From positions 481 to 27,112 of the forward strand of contig DDII01000074.1 in NCBI GenBank assembly GCA_002338445.1: 26,632 bases of DNA, given 5' to 3'. The notes under the pieces were generated by a model. The model was not told the DNA's origin. It made no database searches and worked only from the letters and a program-made list of their open reading frames with translations. Position 1 is the first letter of the stretch, and each line of letters begins with the position of its first letter. The stretch is from Cellvibrionales bacterium UBA1854. GTDB taxonomy: Bacteria; Pseudomonadota; Gammaproteobacteria; Pseudomonadales; Porticoccaceae. The translations under genes and the position numbers were made by a program. This document shows, piece after piece, positions 8,268 to 16,139 of this stretch.

Positions 8268-9356
8268 TTAATCAATTGGATCAAGGTCCCTACTTACACC
8301 ATTATTCTGAGCAATATCTCTCAAGTAATGGTCCATTAGCACCACCGCAATCATTGCCTCAGCGATCGGCACGGAACGAATACCAACGCATGGGTCATGT
8401 CGGCCCGTCGTTACCACCTCAACCGACTCACCATGCGTGTTTATTGAACAGCCGGGGATTCTGATGCTCGAAGTTGGTTTTAATGCCAAACATGAGTGAA
8501 TACTCTGTCCCGTTGAAATTCCACCTAAAATCCCACCAGCATTGTTGGATAGAAAGCCTCCTGGAGACATCTCATCCCTGTGTTCAGATCCCCTTTGATC
8601 AATGGCGGAAAAACCTGCCCCAATTTCCACACCCTTTACGGCATTTATGCTCATCAATGCATGTGCTATGTCAGCATCAAGTCGGTCAAAAACTGGCTCA
8701 CCTAACCCCACGGGCACATTCTCCGCCACCACTCTCACTTTGGCGCCCACCGAGTCTCCTGCTCTTAAAAGTGCCTTTATATATGCTTCAAGAGCAGGAA
8801 TTTTTTCAGGATCAGGGAAAAAAAAGGCATTTTTCTCAATCTCAGATTGTTGAAAACTTTCTGCTACAATTGGACCGAGTTGCGAAACATAACCATATAT
8901 GTTGACTCCTAGTTGCTCGTTTAAATATTTTTTTGCTATACCACCGGCGGCGACTCGCATAGCAGTCTCTCTAGCCGAGCTTCTTCCACCGCCTCGGTAA
9001 TCTCGGATACCATACTTTTGATGATACGTATAATCTGCATGAGATGGACGGAATAAATTCTTGATATTACTGTAATCTTTTGTTTTTTGATCAGTATTTT
9101 CAATTATCATTCCAATAGGTGATCCGGTTGTCATGCCCTCAAAGACACCTGAAAGGATTCTTATTTCGTCTGCTTCTCGTCTCTGAGTTGTATACCGAGA
9201 CTGCCCGGGCTTCCGACGATCCAAATCCATCTGGAGATCTCCCGCACAGAGACTAAGTCCCGGAGGACATCCATCGACTATACACCCCAAAGCATCGCCA
9301 TGACTCTCGCCAAAGCTAGTCACTGAAAACAGTTTTCCTAACGTATTACCAGACAT
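8268..9356 (-). CDS. aroC: Chorismate synthase
   Basis: Last enzyme of the shikimate pathway: converts 5-enolpyruvylshikimate-3-phosphate to chorismate using reduced FMN. Family signatures seen: GESHGDALGCIVDGCPPGL at the N-terminus with the first active-site histidine, DLDRRKPGQSRYTTQRREAD, the loop YRGGGRSSARETAMRVAAGG, and the C-terminal GRHDPCVGIRSVPIAEAM with the second histidine. 362 residues, as expected. ATG 9356 is preceded by GGGAG at nine bases. It follows prmB by 42 bases on the same strand, so the two are probably co-transcribed. Confidence 0.98.
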   Translation of the reverse strand: MSGNTLGKLFSVTSFGESHGDALGCIVDGCPPGLSLCAGDLQMDLDRRKPGQSRYTTQRREADEIRILSGVFEGMTTGSPIGMIIENTDQKTKDYSNIKNLFRPSHADYTYHQKYGIRDYRGGGRSSARETAMRVAAGGIAKKYLNEQLGVNIYGYVSQLGPIVAESFQQSEIEKNAFFFPDPEKIPALEAYIKALLRAGDSVGAKVRVVAENVPVGLGEPVFDRLDADIAHALMSINAVKGVEIGAGFSAIDQRGSEHRDEMSPGGFLSNNAGGILGGISTGQSIHSCLALKPTSSIRIPGCSINTHGESVEVVTTGRHDPCVGIRSVPIAEAMIAVVLMDHYLRDIAQNNGVSRDLDPID

Positions 9357-9398
9357 GGCTGTAAACTCCCGGTGTTAATATTTTCAATTATACGAAAA

Positions 9399-10292
9399 TT
9401 ACGAAAAAAAATGGCTGTTTTCATACAGTACTTCATGACTTAGAATGAAAACACCCGAATCACCTTCTCCTACCGAGGGCCAAATAAATGGTACGTCGGT
9501 GAATTCTTTCTCCAATGCAATAGCAGAGTTTCCGACTTCTACGACCAGAATTCCTTGAGGGTTGAGGTGATCAATTGCTTCCCGAAGTAGTTGACGAGTA
9601 AATTCTAGCCCATCTTCACCAGACAACATTGCTCGAACCGGCTCATGTCGGTACTCAGCCGGCATCGCCGCAAATTCTTGCGAATCTACGTATGGCGGAT
9701 TACATACAATTAAATCGAATTTTTTACCATTCAAGCCGCTGAAGCAGTCAGACTCTACTATCTCGACACGATCTAACAGACTATGGGCCTCAACATTACG
9801 TCGGGCAACCTTTAGCGCTTCCCTGCAAATATCAGATATTGTTACAACAGCCTCGTCAAATTCATAGGCACATGCGATGCCAATACAGCCGCTCCCAGTA
9901 CACATATCCAGCAGGGAGTGAGGTTCACACATCAACCAAGGGGAAAACTGATAAAAGACTAGCTCTGAAATGGGAGAACGTGGAATTATCACTCTAGGAT
10001 CCACAAAAAACTCCAGACCGCAAAACCAGGCCTTCGAAGTTAGATAAGGGGCGGGAATACGCTCCCTGACACGACGATCACACAGCCGGCGAAAAAATTC
10101 TGCTTGATCTTCTGTAACCTCATTGGTTAAGACGTCACTTTGCGGATCTGGCCCAAGATGAAAAGCGTGACTCACCAAAAACACAGACTCATCCCATGCG
10201 CTGGTCGTGCCGTGCCCGAAGTAAAGACCATTTGACAAAAAAAGCTGCTCTGCTTCAGCCAAAAGGTCCCCAAGCGTAGTGACTGACTCCAC
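9399..10292 (-). CDS. prmB: Ribosomal protein L3 N5-glutamine methyltransferase
   Basis: S-adenosylmethionine-dependent enzyme that methylates a glutamine of ribosomal protein L3. The Rossmann-type methyltransferase core is clear: LLDMCTGSGCIGIACAYEF binds the cofactor and CNPPYVD is the glutamine-binding NPPY motif. The following MPAEYRHEPVRAMLSGEDG matches PrmB better than PrmC/HemK. 297 residues, close to E. coli PrmB. The start is GTG at 10292 with AAGGA eight bases before it. The prmB-aroC pair is common in gammaproteobacteria. Its start faces away from folE, so the 153-base gap should contain two promoters. Confidence 0.95.
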   Translation of the reverse strand: MESVTTLGDLLAEAEQLFLSNGLYFGHGTTSAWDESVFLVSHAFHLGPDPQSDVLTNEVTEDQAEFFRRLCDRRVRERIPAPYLTSKAWFCGLEFFVDPRVIIPRSPISELVFYQFSPWLMCEPHSLLDMCTGSGCIGIACAYEFDEAVVTISDICREALKVARRNVEAHSLLDRVEIVESDCFSGLNGKKFDLIVCNPPYVDSQEFAAMPAEYRHEPVRAMLSGEDGLEFTRQLLREAIDHLNPQGILVVEVGNSAIALEKEFTDVPFIWPSVGEGDSGVFILSHEVLYENSHFFS

Positions 10293-10445
10293 CTAATTGA
10301 TCCTTCCCACGAATAATTGCGCGAGGTGTAATGTTAGTTGAAACGCACATCATTAGTAAACGCGATACTGGCAATTTGAAGAACTTTGGTACAGAATGCG
10401 TTCGCTCTTTAACTTACTCTCTTCACTATAGCAAAAGGGATTACC

Positions 10446-10991
10446 ATGGAAAAAGCGTTCGAAAAAATTATAAGCCTGACAGGAGAGGATTTGTCTCGTC
10501 CTGGGTTAACTAAAACACCGGCCCGAGCCGCAAAAGCATTCGAGTATCTAACCAGCGGATACAACGTAGATCTTAATCAGCTAATAAATAATGCTCTATT
10601 CCCCTCAGATTCCGAGGAAATGGTAATGGTGAAAGACATAGAGCTCTTCTCTCTGTGTGAACATCACTTACTTCCATTCATTGGTAAGTGCCACGTAGCG
10701 TACATACCCAATGGAAAAGTTCTTGGGTTGTCAAAAATTGCTCGGGTAGTAGATATGTTCTCACGGCGTCTACAGATTCAGGAAACGCTGGCGCAACAAA
10801 TAGCCTCGACGATTCAGAAAGTTACCAGTGCCCAAGGTGTAGGTGTTATAATTGAGGCGAAACACATGTGTATGATGATGCGCGGTGTCGAAAAGCAGAA
10901 TTCTTCCATGAAAACTTCAGCCATGTTGGGCCTGTTTCGCAGCAACCAAGCAACTAGAAATGAATTCCTTGCGCTTCTTCAGGGGCATTAA
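10446..10991 (+). CDS. folE: GTP cyclohydrolase I
   Basis: Converts GTP to 7,8-dihydroneopterin triphosphate, first step of tetrahydrofolate synthesis. The zinc ligands of type I enzymes are present: C71 and H74 in SLCEHHLLPF and C142 in KHMCMMMRG. Other family blocks are PGLTKTPARAAKAFEYLT, IPNGKVLGLSKIARVVDMFSR and the C-terminal EFLALL. 181 residues, slightly shorter than E. coli FolE. AAGGGA lies seven bases before the ATG. It is the only plus-strand gene in the left half and converges on the next gene without an obvious terminator hairpin between. Confidence 0.97.
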   Translation: MEKAFEKIISLTGEDLSRPGLTKTPARAAKAFEYLTSGYNVDLNQLINNALFPSDSEEMVMVKDIELFSLCEHHLLPFIGKCHVAYIPNGKVLGLSKIARVVDMFSRRLQIQETLAQQIASTIQKVTSAQGVGVIIEAKHMCMMMRGVEKQNSSMKTSAMLGLFRSNQATRNEFLALLQGH

Positions 10992-11045
10992 ACACATGTT
11001 AAAAACCTAACCGCAAACTCAATACCAAAATGCGTCATCAACACG

Positions 11046-11876
11046 CTAAATGAAAAAGTCTGGAAAAAGTTCCTCCTCCGTGATCGCAGGATCCACACGA
11101 TACTTGCTGAAGTCGTGACAGCCCTCTTCTCGCAATACGTCCTCGTCAATACAAAAATTTCCACTAAAACTTGTGCTCTCTCGAATTAAGATTGAATGTG
11201 CAGCGTCCCCCATTATCTTTGCTGAGCGAGAGCGACGCAAAACATGCTCACCACCCACGATGTTAGCAACTGCAGCGGTGGCGATAGTAGTTTTTGGCCA
11301 GAGAGCATTAAAAGCAATTCCTAGGTTTGCAAACTCTTCACTCATCCCTAGGACGCACATACTCATCCCAAACTTTGCCATAGTATAAGCGACGTGGTTC
11401 TGGAACCAACGCGCTTCCATATTTAGGGGAGGTGAAAGGTTTAGGACATGGGGGTTCTCAGCCTGCTTAAGGTGCGGAATTGCTAACTTAGAACATAAAA
11501 ATGTACCGCGAGTGTTGATAGTGTGCATTAAATCATAGTTTTTCATTGTTAACATCTCAGTGCTCATCAAATTTATAGCGCTCGCATTGTTTATAACAAT
11601 ATCAATACCTCCAAAATGTGCTGCGGTCTTTTGAATAGCCATCTCCAATTGATCCTCGAAACGTATGTCTACTGGCAAAGGTAACGCCCTGCCGCCACTA
11701 GCATTGATTTCCTCCGCGGCTGAATAAATTGTCCCAGGAAGTTTTGGATGAGGCTCAGTGGTCTTGGCTACAATAGCTACATTAGCTCCATCAAGAGCTG
11801 CTCGCTTTGCAATCGCCAGTCCAATGCCTCGACTGGCCCCGGTAATAAATAAGGTTTTTCCATTTAAATTTGCCAT
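11046..11876 (-). CDS. Short-chain dehydrogenase/reductase, HSDL2-like
   Basis: NAD(P)-dependent oxidoreductase of the classical SDR fold. Seen: the glycine-rich cofactor motif TGASRGIG near residue 12, NNASAIN, and the catalytic Tyr/Lys pair in YTMAKFGMSM, with a serine in NLSPPLNMEARWFQNH. SPPLN and ALWPKTTIATAAV are, as I recall, typical of HSDL2 (hydroxysteroid dehydrogenase-like 2). Its substrate is not established; fatty-acid or steroid-like alcohols are guesses. 276 residues, without the C-terminal SCP2 domain of animal HSDL2. It lies 91 bases downstream of fumC on the same strand and may share its transcript. The Shine-Dalgarno sequence is weak. Confidence 0.85.
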   Translation of the reverse strand: MANLNGKTLFITGASRGIGLAIAKRAALDGANVAIVAKTTEPHPKLPGTIYSAAEEINASGGRALPLPVDIRFEDQLEMAIQKTAAHFGGIDIVINNASAINLMSTEMLTMKNYDLMHTINTRGTFLCSKLAIPHLKQAENPHVLNLSPPLNMEARWFQNHVAYTMAKFGMSMCVLGMSEEFANLGIAFNALWPKTTIATAAVANIVGGEHVLRRSRSAKIMGDAAHSILIRESTSFSGNFCIDEDVLREEGCHDFSKYRVDPAITEEELFPDFFI

Positions 11877-11967
11877 ATAAACGCCATAACCTTTGTCACC
11901 GCTTATCCATGGGCATGCCCCACTGTTTATCCAGATCCGGGTGATTTTCTTCGTTCAGAATTACAAC

Positions 11968-13353
11968 TTAAGTATTCCCCAGACCGCCCCGTGTTAAAGA
12001 CACCGGATCGAGCAGAGTCTCTAGAACCTCCCGATTCATCTCAGTTTCCTCAATAGCAACCTCAATTATTGGACGACTCTGGGCATACGCTTTTTTTGCA
12101 ATTTCAGCGGCTTTAGCATAGCCAATAACAGGATTCAGGGCAGTAACAAGTATAGGATTTCTGGACAAAGATGCATTTAACTTCTCTTCATTGACCTTAA
12201 AGGTGCTTATAGCCTTGTCCGCTAAAAGTCGGGACACATTTGTCAGCATTTCGATACTTCTAAGTAAATTATCCGCGATCATCGGCAACATCACATTCAA
12301 CTCAAAGCTACCTGACTGCCCGCCAATTGAAATCGCCATATCATTACCCATGACCTGAGCGGCTACCATTGCTGCAGACTCTGGGATAACTGGATTTACC
12401 TTACCTGGCATTATCGAGGAACCCGGTTGCAAAGGTTCCAAAGAGATCTCTCCTAAGCCAGCTAAAGGTCCGGAATTCATCCACCTTAGGTCATTCGAAA
12501 TCTTCATCACAGAGACAGCTACTGTCCTAAGATTTCCTGACAATGCCACGGCAATATCTTGTGTCCCAATATGCGTAAAAAAATTTTCGGCTACAGTAAA
12601 ACAAATACCTGTCGTTTGCGACAGCTTCTCACAAAATAATTTTGGGAAGTCAGAATGTGCATTTATACCGGTGCCAACAGCAGTACCGCCTTGAGCGAGA
12701 CTCCTCATGGACGGAAGGATATCCTCCAAGAAGTCAATATTTTGTCGGATTTGAGTTGCCCAACCCATTAAACTCTGACTCATTCGCACCGGCATGGCAT
12801 CCATCAAGTGTGTTCGGCCTGTTTTAACGTGTCGGTGAACTGCTTCTGCTTTTCGCTCGATTGCAACCGCAAGGTAATATAAAGCCGGTAAGAGGCCCGA
12901 TTGCAATTGCATCGATGCACTTATATGGATTGCGGTTGGTATGATGTCATTACTACTTTGTCCAAAATTAACGTGGTCATTTGCACTTACTTCCCGACCC
13001 AAGCGACGAGAGGCCAGCGTAGCCAGCACCTCATTAGCATTCATATTTGAACTTGTACCAGACCCAGTTTGATAAATATCAACTGGAAAATTTATCATCA
13101 ATCGATCATCCAACAGCAAATCGTCAACGGAAGAAACAATTGCCTCGCACATATCTTTGGGTATTAGCTCCAAAGCATAATTCGCCTCGGCAGCTGATCT
13201 TTTTGCCAACAAAAGCGCTCTTATGAACGCCGCAGGCATTGTCCTTCCGCTGACAGGAAAATTATTAATGGCTCGTTGAGTTTGAGGCCCATACAACGCA
13301 TCTTTCGGCACATCCAAGCTGCCCATGCTATCTTTTTCAATCCTAATACTCAT
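11968..13353 (-). CDS. fumC: Class II fumarate hydratase
   Basis: Hydrates fumarate to malate in the TCA cycle; oxygen-stable, iron-free tetramer. Landmarks: SGTSSNMNANEVLA, GRTHLMDAMPVR with the active-site Thr-His, and the fumarase/aspartase signature GSSIMPGKVNP with the catalytic serine, followed by VIPESAAMVAAQVMGND. 461 residues, the normal size. The GSSIMPGKVNP form and FINFPVDIYQTGSGTSS-like region favour fumarase; aspartate ammonia-lyase is the main alternative in this superfamily. AAGGA about seven bases before the ATG supports the start. The 238-base upstream gap contains a duplicated 10-bp motif described separately. Confidence 0.92.
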   Translation of the reverse strand: MSIRIEKDSMGSLDVPKDALYGPQTQRAINNFPVSGRTMPAAFIRALLLAKRSAAEANYALELIPKDMCEAIVSSVDDLLLDDRLMINFPVDIYQTGSGTSSNMNANEVLATLASRRLGREVSANDHVNFGQSSNDIIPTAIHISASMQLQSGLLPALYYLAVAIERKAEAVHRHVKTGRTHLMDAMPVRMSQSLMGWATQIRQNIDFLEDILPSMRSLAQGGTAVGTGINAHSDFPKLFCEKLSQTTGICFTVAENFFTHIGTQDIAVALSGNLRTVAVSVMKISNDLRWMNSGPLAGLGEISLEPLQPGSSIMPGKVNPVIPESAAMVAAQVMGNDMAISIGGQSGSFELNVMLPMIADNLLRSIEMLTNVSRLLADKAISTFKVNEEKLNASLSRNPILVTALNPVIGYAKAAEIAKKAYAQSRPIIEVAIEETEMNREVLETLLDPVSLTRGGLGNT

Positions 13354-13425
13354 GACACATCCTTCTAAAATCTTTATTCGACGATAGTTGAATTGACTCT
13401 ATCATTTTAACCCAGACTACACACA

Positions 13426-13447
13426 GAAATATTCCAGGAAATATTCC
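13426..13447. repeat. Two direct copies of GAAATATTCC upstream of fumC
   Basis: GAAATATTCC occurs at 13426-13435 and again at 13438-13447, a 12-bp period, about 75-95 bases before the fumC start. Each copy is nearly palindromic. Adjacent copies near a promoter can be operator sites, but no regulator is implied by the sequence and chance cannot be excluded. Confidence 0.3.
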
Positions 13448-13591
13448 CACGATCGCCTTTCTTTGATGAATTTTAGGTGAATAGTTCGCTTGTGCTAGGC
13501 CCAATCACGATAAACCGAGATATTTGAATAATGGATGGGCAATAACATGTTGCTGCAGTAATGCGGGACTTTAGAAATTCTTTAAGTAGTT

Positions 13592-14479
13592 CTAAATGAT
13601 CGAGCCGAAATGCTGCGAGATCGCAAACGCGACATCCTTAGCCCCAGACTCTAAATGTAAGTGATGCCCCCCGTGAATCTTTTCCTCAACAAAATTTTTA
13701 ATATGCTTTCTTGGATTGATATACTTTTTTGTCCGCTGATCATTTTTCTTCGTGTTTGCAAAAACGCCTTTGCTTGCTGTAATCATCTTTGTTGGTGCCG
13801 CAATAGATTCAAAGAAGTCCCTCATCTGCCCACCTGTAAACCTCAATGCGGAGGAACACTTCAGGCGTTGATCGTTATTCCAGAAATATCCCCTATCACA
13901 TTTGCGAACACCTCTCTTGGCAAGAACTTCAGCCGCACCCATTTCAAGAGGCAAAAAACCATTAGCCCTTGCGGTCACGGCATCTTCAAAAGTTGTGAAA
14001 AAAGTCGGATCTGAAGAAGAAAATAAGTTTTCTTCTCGAACTGATTTGACAAAATGTCTAGAAGCACTATGCTTCTTACCTGCAATTGATATATGTCCGT
14101 CAATCATGAGCAGTCTTCTAATAAGACGAGGAAAAGCACCGGCGACAAGTGCTGCTATAAGGGCTCCTCTTGAATGGCCAATTAAAGAAAAATGATCCCA
14201 GTGCATTTGCTTTGCGATAGAGGTAACATCATGGATCTCCTGAAGGAGGTCATAGGTAGCGTCTGGGGAGCGAGAGTCACTTAAACCGTGCCCAGCACTG
14301 TCTACCGCCAGAATATGCATACCTTTAATATGAGGCATGATTCGATCGAATGTAGCAGCATTATCGAGCCATCCGTGGAGAGCAATTACTGGCATGGATC
14401 CGTCAATACCCCACTCTTTCGCCGATATTGACAAACCTCGACAACAAAATTTTTTTTCACCAACATGAATAAGTGACAA
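13592..14479 (-). CDS. Alpha/beta hydrolase, serine hydrolase-like (SERHL type)
   Basis: Cytoplasmic hydrolase of unknown substrate. The alpha/beta-hydrolase elements are visible: the oxyanion-hole motif ALHGWLDNAATFD (about residues 33-45), VDSAGHGLSDSRS, the nucleophile elbow GHSRG with S103, and the late histidine in GGHHLHLES near the C-terminus. The HGWLDN plus GHSRG combination recalls the SERHL group. 295 residues, normal. No partner gene identifies a substrate: fumC follows after 238 bases and the DUF4389 gene precedes by about 106. The region around residues 150-240 is rich in lysine and differs from well-known esterases. A generic esterase is the main alternative. Confidence 0.82.
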   Translation of the reverse strand: MSLIHVGEKKFCCRGLSISAKEWGIDGSMPVIALHGWLDNAATFDRIMPHIKGMHILAVDSAGHGLSDSRSPDATYDLLQEIHDVTSIAKQMHWDHFSLIGHSRGALIAALVAGAFPRLIRRLLMIDGHISIAGKKHSASRHFVKSVREENLFSSSDPTFFTTFEDAVTARANGFLPLEMGAAEVLAKRGVRKCDRGYFWNNDQRLKCSSALRFTGGQMRDFFESIAAPTKMITASKGVFANTKKNDQRTKKYINPRKHIKNFVEEKIHGGHHLHLESGAKDVAFAISQHFGSII

Positions 14480-14585
14480 GCTCTCTCATCCCTACTAAAA
14501 TCGTGCCATGAGCACGTAGATATAGAGCTTCTAACTTTAGCTCTCACCCTACAAAGTATCGCCTCGACCCAAAAACTGTCTGGTC

Positions 14586-15014
14586 TCAGCTACCTTTGTC
14601 CTCATCACGATCCCCAATACCACCAGAAGAGCCCTCGTCGGCCGTAAAAGACGGCACATCATCGGTTGCTCCAACAGATTTAAACTCGGAGTCATCAGCT
14701 CGATCTGGCTGGTCTGTACCAGATCTATCTGCGCTGCCTTCTAAACTTCTTGACCATTCGCTGAAGGGAAATGCTTTGTGCTCACTGGTAAATGTGACAA
14801 ATCGCAATGTATCAAAGACCCAGAGGCTTAAATCACCTGAAAAATCTATAATCTTTTTATTCGTGCTCCCAGTTGCCAGGAACATACCGGACTGCACCAG
14901 AATTATTATAAATAATAGCCCACGCGCGATTGCCAAAAAAACTAAGAACAGCAACACGTACCCCAACCTAATCCAAGAATCAATGTTCATTAACGACGTT
15001 TTTAGATCAGTCAT
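14586..15014 (-). CDS. DUF4389 membrane protein with acidic C-terminal tail
   Basis: 142-residue protein with one long hydrophobic stretch (about 18-48), probably one or two membrane passes. The conserved-looking pieces NIDSWIRLGYVLLF, NKKIIDFSGDLSLWVFDTLRFVTF and FPFSEW match my memory of the DUF4389 family, whose function is unknown. From about residue 88 a disordered tail rich in Asp, Ser, Gly and Glu extends beyond the usual family length of about 100. Its ATG overlaps the end of gpsA by eight bases, so the two are translationally coupled. This hints at a role near phospholipid synthesis or the membrane, but that is inference. Confidence 0.8.
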   Translation of the reverse strand: MTDLKTSLMNIDSWIRLGYVLLFLVFLAIARGLLFIIILVQSGMFLATGSTNKKIIDFSGDLSLWVFDTLRFVTFTSEHKAFPFSEWSRSLEGSADRSGTDQPDRADDSEFKSVGATDDVPSFTADEGSSGGIGDRDEDKGS

Positions 15015-16032
15015 TTAAGCTCTCCATAAAATCAACATCATAATTCTGTTCAGCCCTCATCATGTTTTGTAATGACACCTCTACCGATTGGCCTTCGAAT
15101 AACGTTGCGTGCAATGCCGAGGCCAAGGGCATATATATTCCCATTTGATCCGCTTTATTTTTAACAAGTTTGGTAGTGTTTATGCCCTCCACAACTTGTC
15201 CCACCTCACGGAGCGTCGTGTCAAGCGACTTTCCTTTCCCTATTCCAAACCCGACTTGAAAGTTTCGGCTCAGGGGTGACGTACATGTCACGAAGAGATC
15301 ACCCACCCCGCTCAAGCCGAGAAAAGTCGCGGCTTTAGCACCCAACCTCGTTCCAAAGCGGCACATCTCAGCAAGACTTCGAGTCAGAAAAACACCTTTT
15401 GTATTGTGCCCTGCTTCCATTGCTGAAGCAATGCCAGCAATTATTGCGTATATATTCTTAAGTGCTCCTGCTAATTCAACTCCTCGCTGATCATGATTCG
15501 CATAGACACGAAATTGCTTCGAGGCGAGCATGGTCTGCACTAACCTACACAAATCGGGATCCCCACTAGCGACAACAGTCCCCGTTATCTGTTGGCTGGC
15601 GATTTCTTGCGCAAGATTTGGGCCGCTAATTACAGCGACTCTAGCGTGAGGTATCTGCCGCCTAATGAGCTCGCTTGGAGTGTCAAAGTCTTCACCGCAA
15701 ATCCCCTTGGCTGTGCTCACGATCACCGTTCCGGGAATAACTTGATCAGCAATAGCCCGGGCCAGGCCGCCAATTGCAGAACTTGGAACCGCAAAAAAGA
15801 CAGTGGTAGCCTTATCTAAAGCCTGCTTAAGATCCGCCGTTATGCCTAGATGTGGCGACAATTCATAGTTGGGAAGGTAATCAGAATTAATTCTACAAAA
15901 ATCCGTTCGCTCAGCTCGGTCAGCACTCCTCATCCACAAGTAGGCACTATGTTGATTCACGGCAATTATGTTAGCGATGGCAGTACCAAAGCTACCGCCG
16001 CCAAGAACGACTACTTTACCTTTATCAAGCAT
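15007..16032 (-). CDS. gpsA: Glycerol-3-phosphate dehydrogenase [NAD(P)+]
   Basis: Reduces dihydroxyacetone phosphate to sn-glycerol 3-phosphate, the backbone for membrane phospholipids. Seen: the dinucleotide-binding VVVLGGGSFGTAIANII at the N-terminus, FFAVPSSAIG, STAKGICGEDFDTPSELI, the catalytic lysine in ELAGALKNIYAI, and the C-terminal substrate region GLSGVGDLFVTCTSPLSRN. ATG 16032 is chosen over an in-frame TTG at 16044, because the TTG has AGGA only one base away; the ATG gives MLDKGKVVVLGGG, close to the family N-terminus. About 341 residues. It precedes the DUF4389 gene with an 8-base overlap and follows htpG by about 100 bases. Confidence 0.95.
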   Translation of the reverse strand: MLDKGKVVVLGGGSFGTAIANIIAVNQHSAYLWMRSADRAERTDFCRINSDYLPNYELSPHLGITADLKQALDKATTVFFAVPSSAIGGLARAIADQVIPGTVIVSTAKGICGEDFDTPSELIRRQIPHARVAVISGPNLAQEIASQQITGTVVASGDPDLCRLVQTMLASKQFRVYANHDQRGVELAGALKNIYAIIAGIASAMEAGHNTKGVFLTRSLAEMCRFGTRLGAKAATFLGLSGVGDLFVTCTSPLSRNFQVGFGIGKGKSLDTTLREVGQVVEGINTTKLVKNKADQMGIYMPLASALHATLFEGQSVEVSLQNMMRAEQNYDVDFMESLND

Positions 16033-16139
16033 TGCTTGGTCCAATTCCTATACTCGCTTCCAGTATAGAGTCAGCAAATGGTTATGTCAGGCAAAAAAAC
16101 TAAAAAATCGGAACCAGCTCAGTCTCAAACTAAAGATGC

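Noticed and set aside
14596..15018. 140-codon plus-strand frame opposite the DUF4389 gene
   Set aside because: It mirrors the DUF4389/gpsA coding region and has no family features, whereas the minus-strand frame has a membrane segment and overlaps gpsA in a typical operon manner.
16045..16139. Terminator after htpG
   Set aside because: T-runs are present on the minus strand but no convincing stem precedes them.
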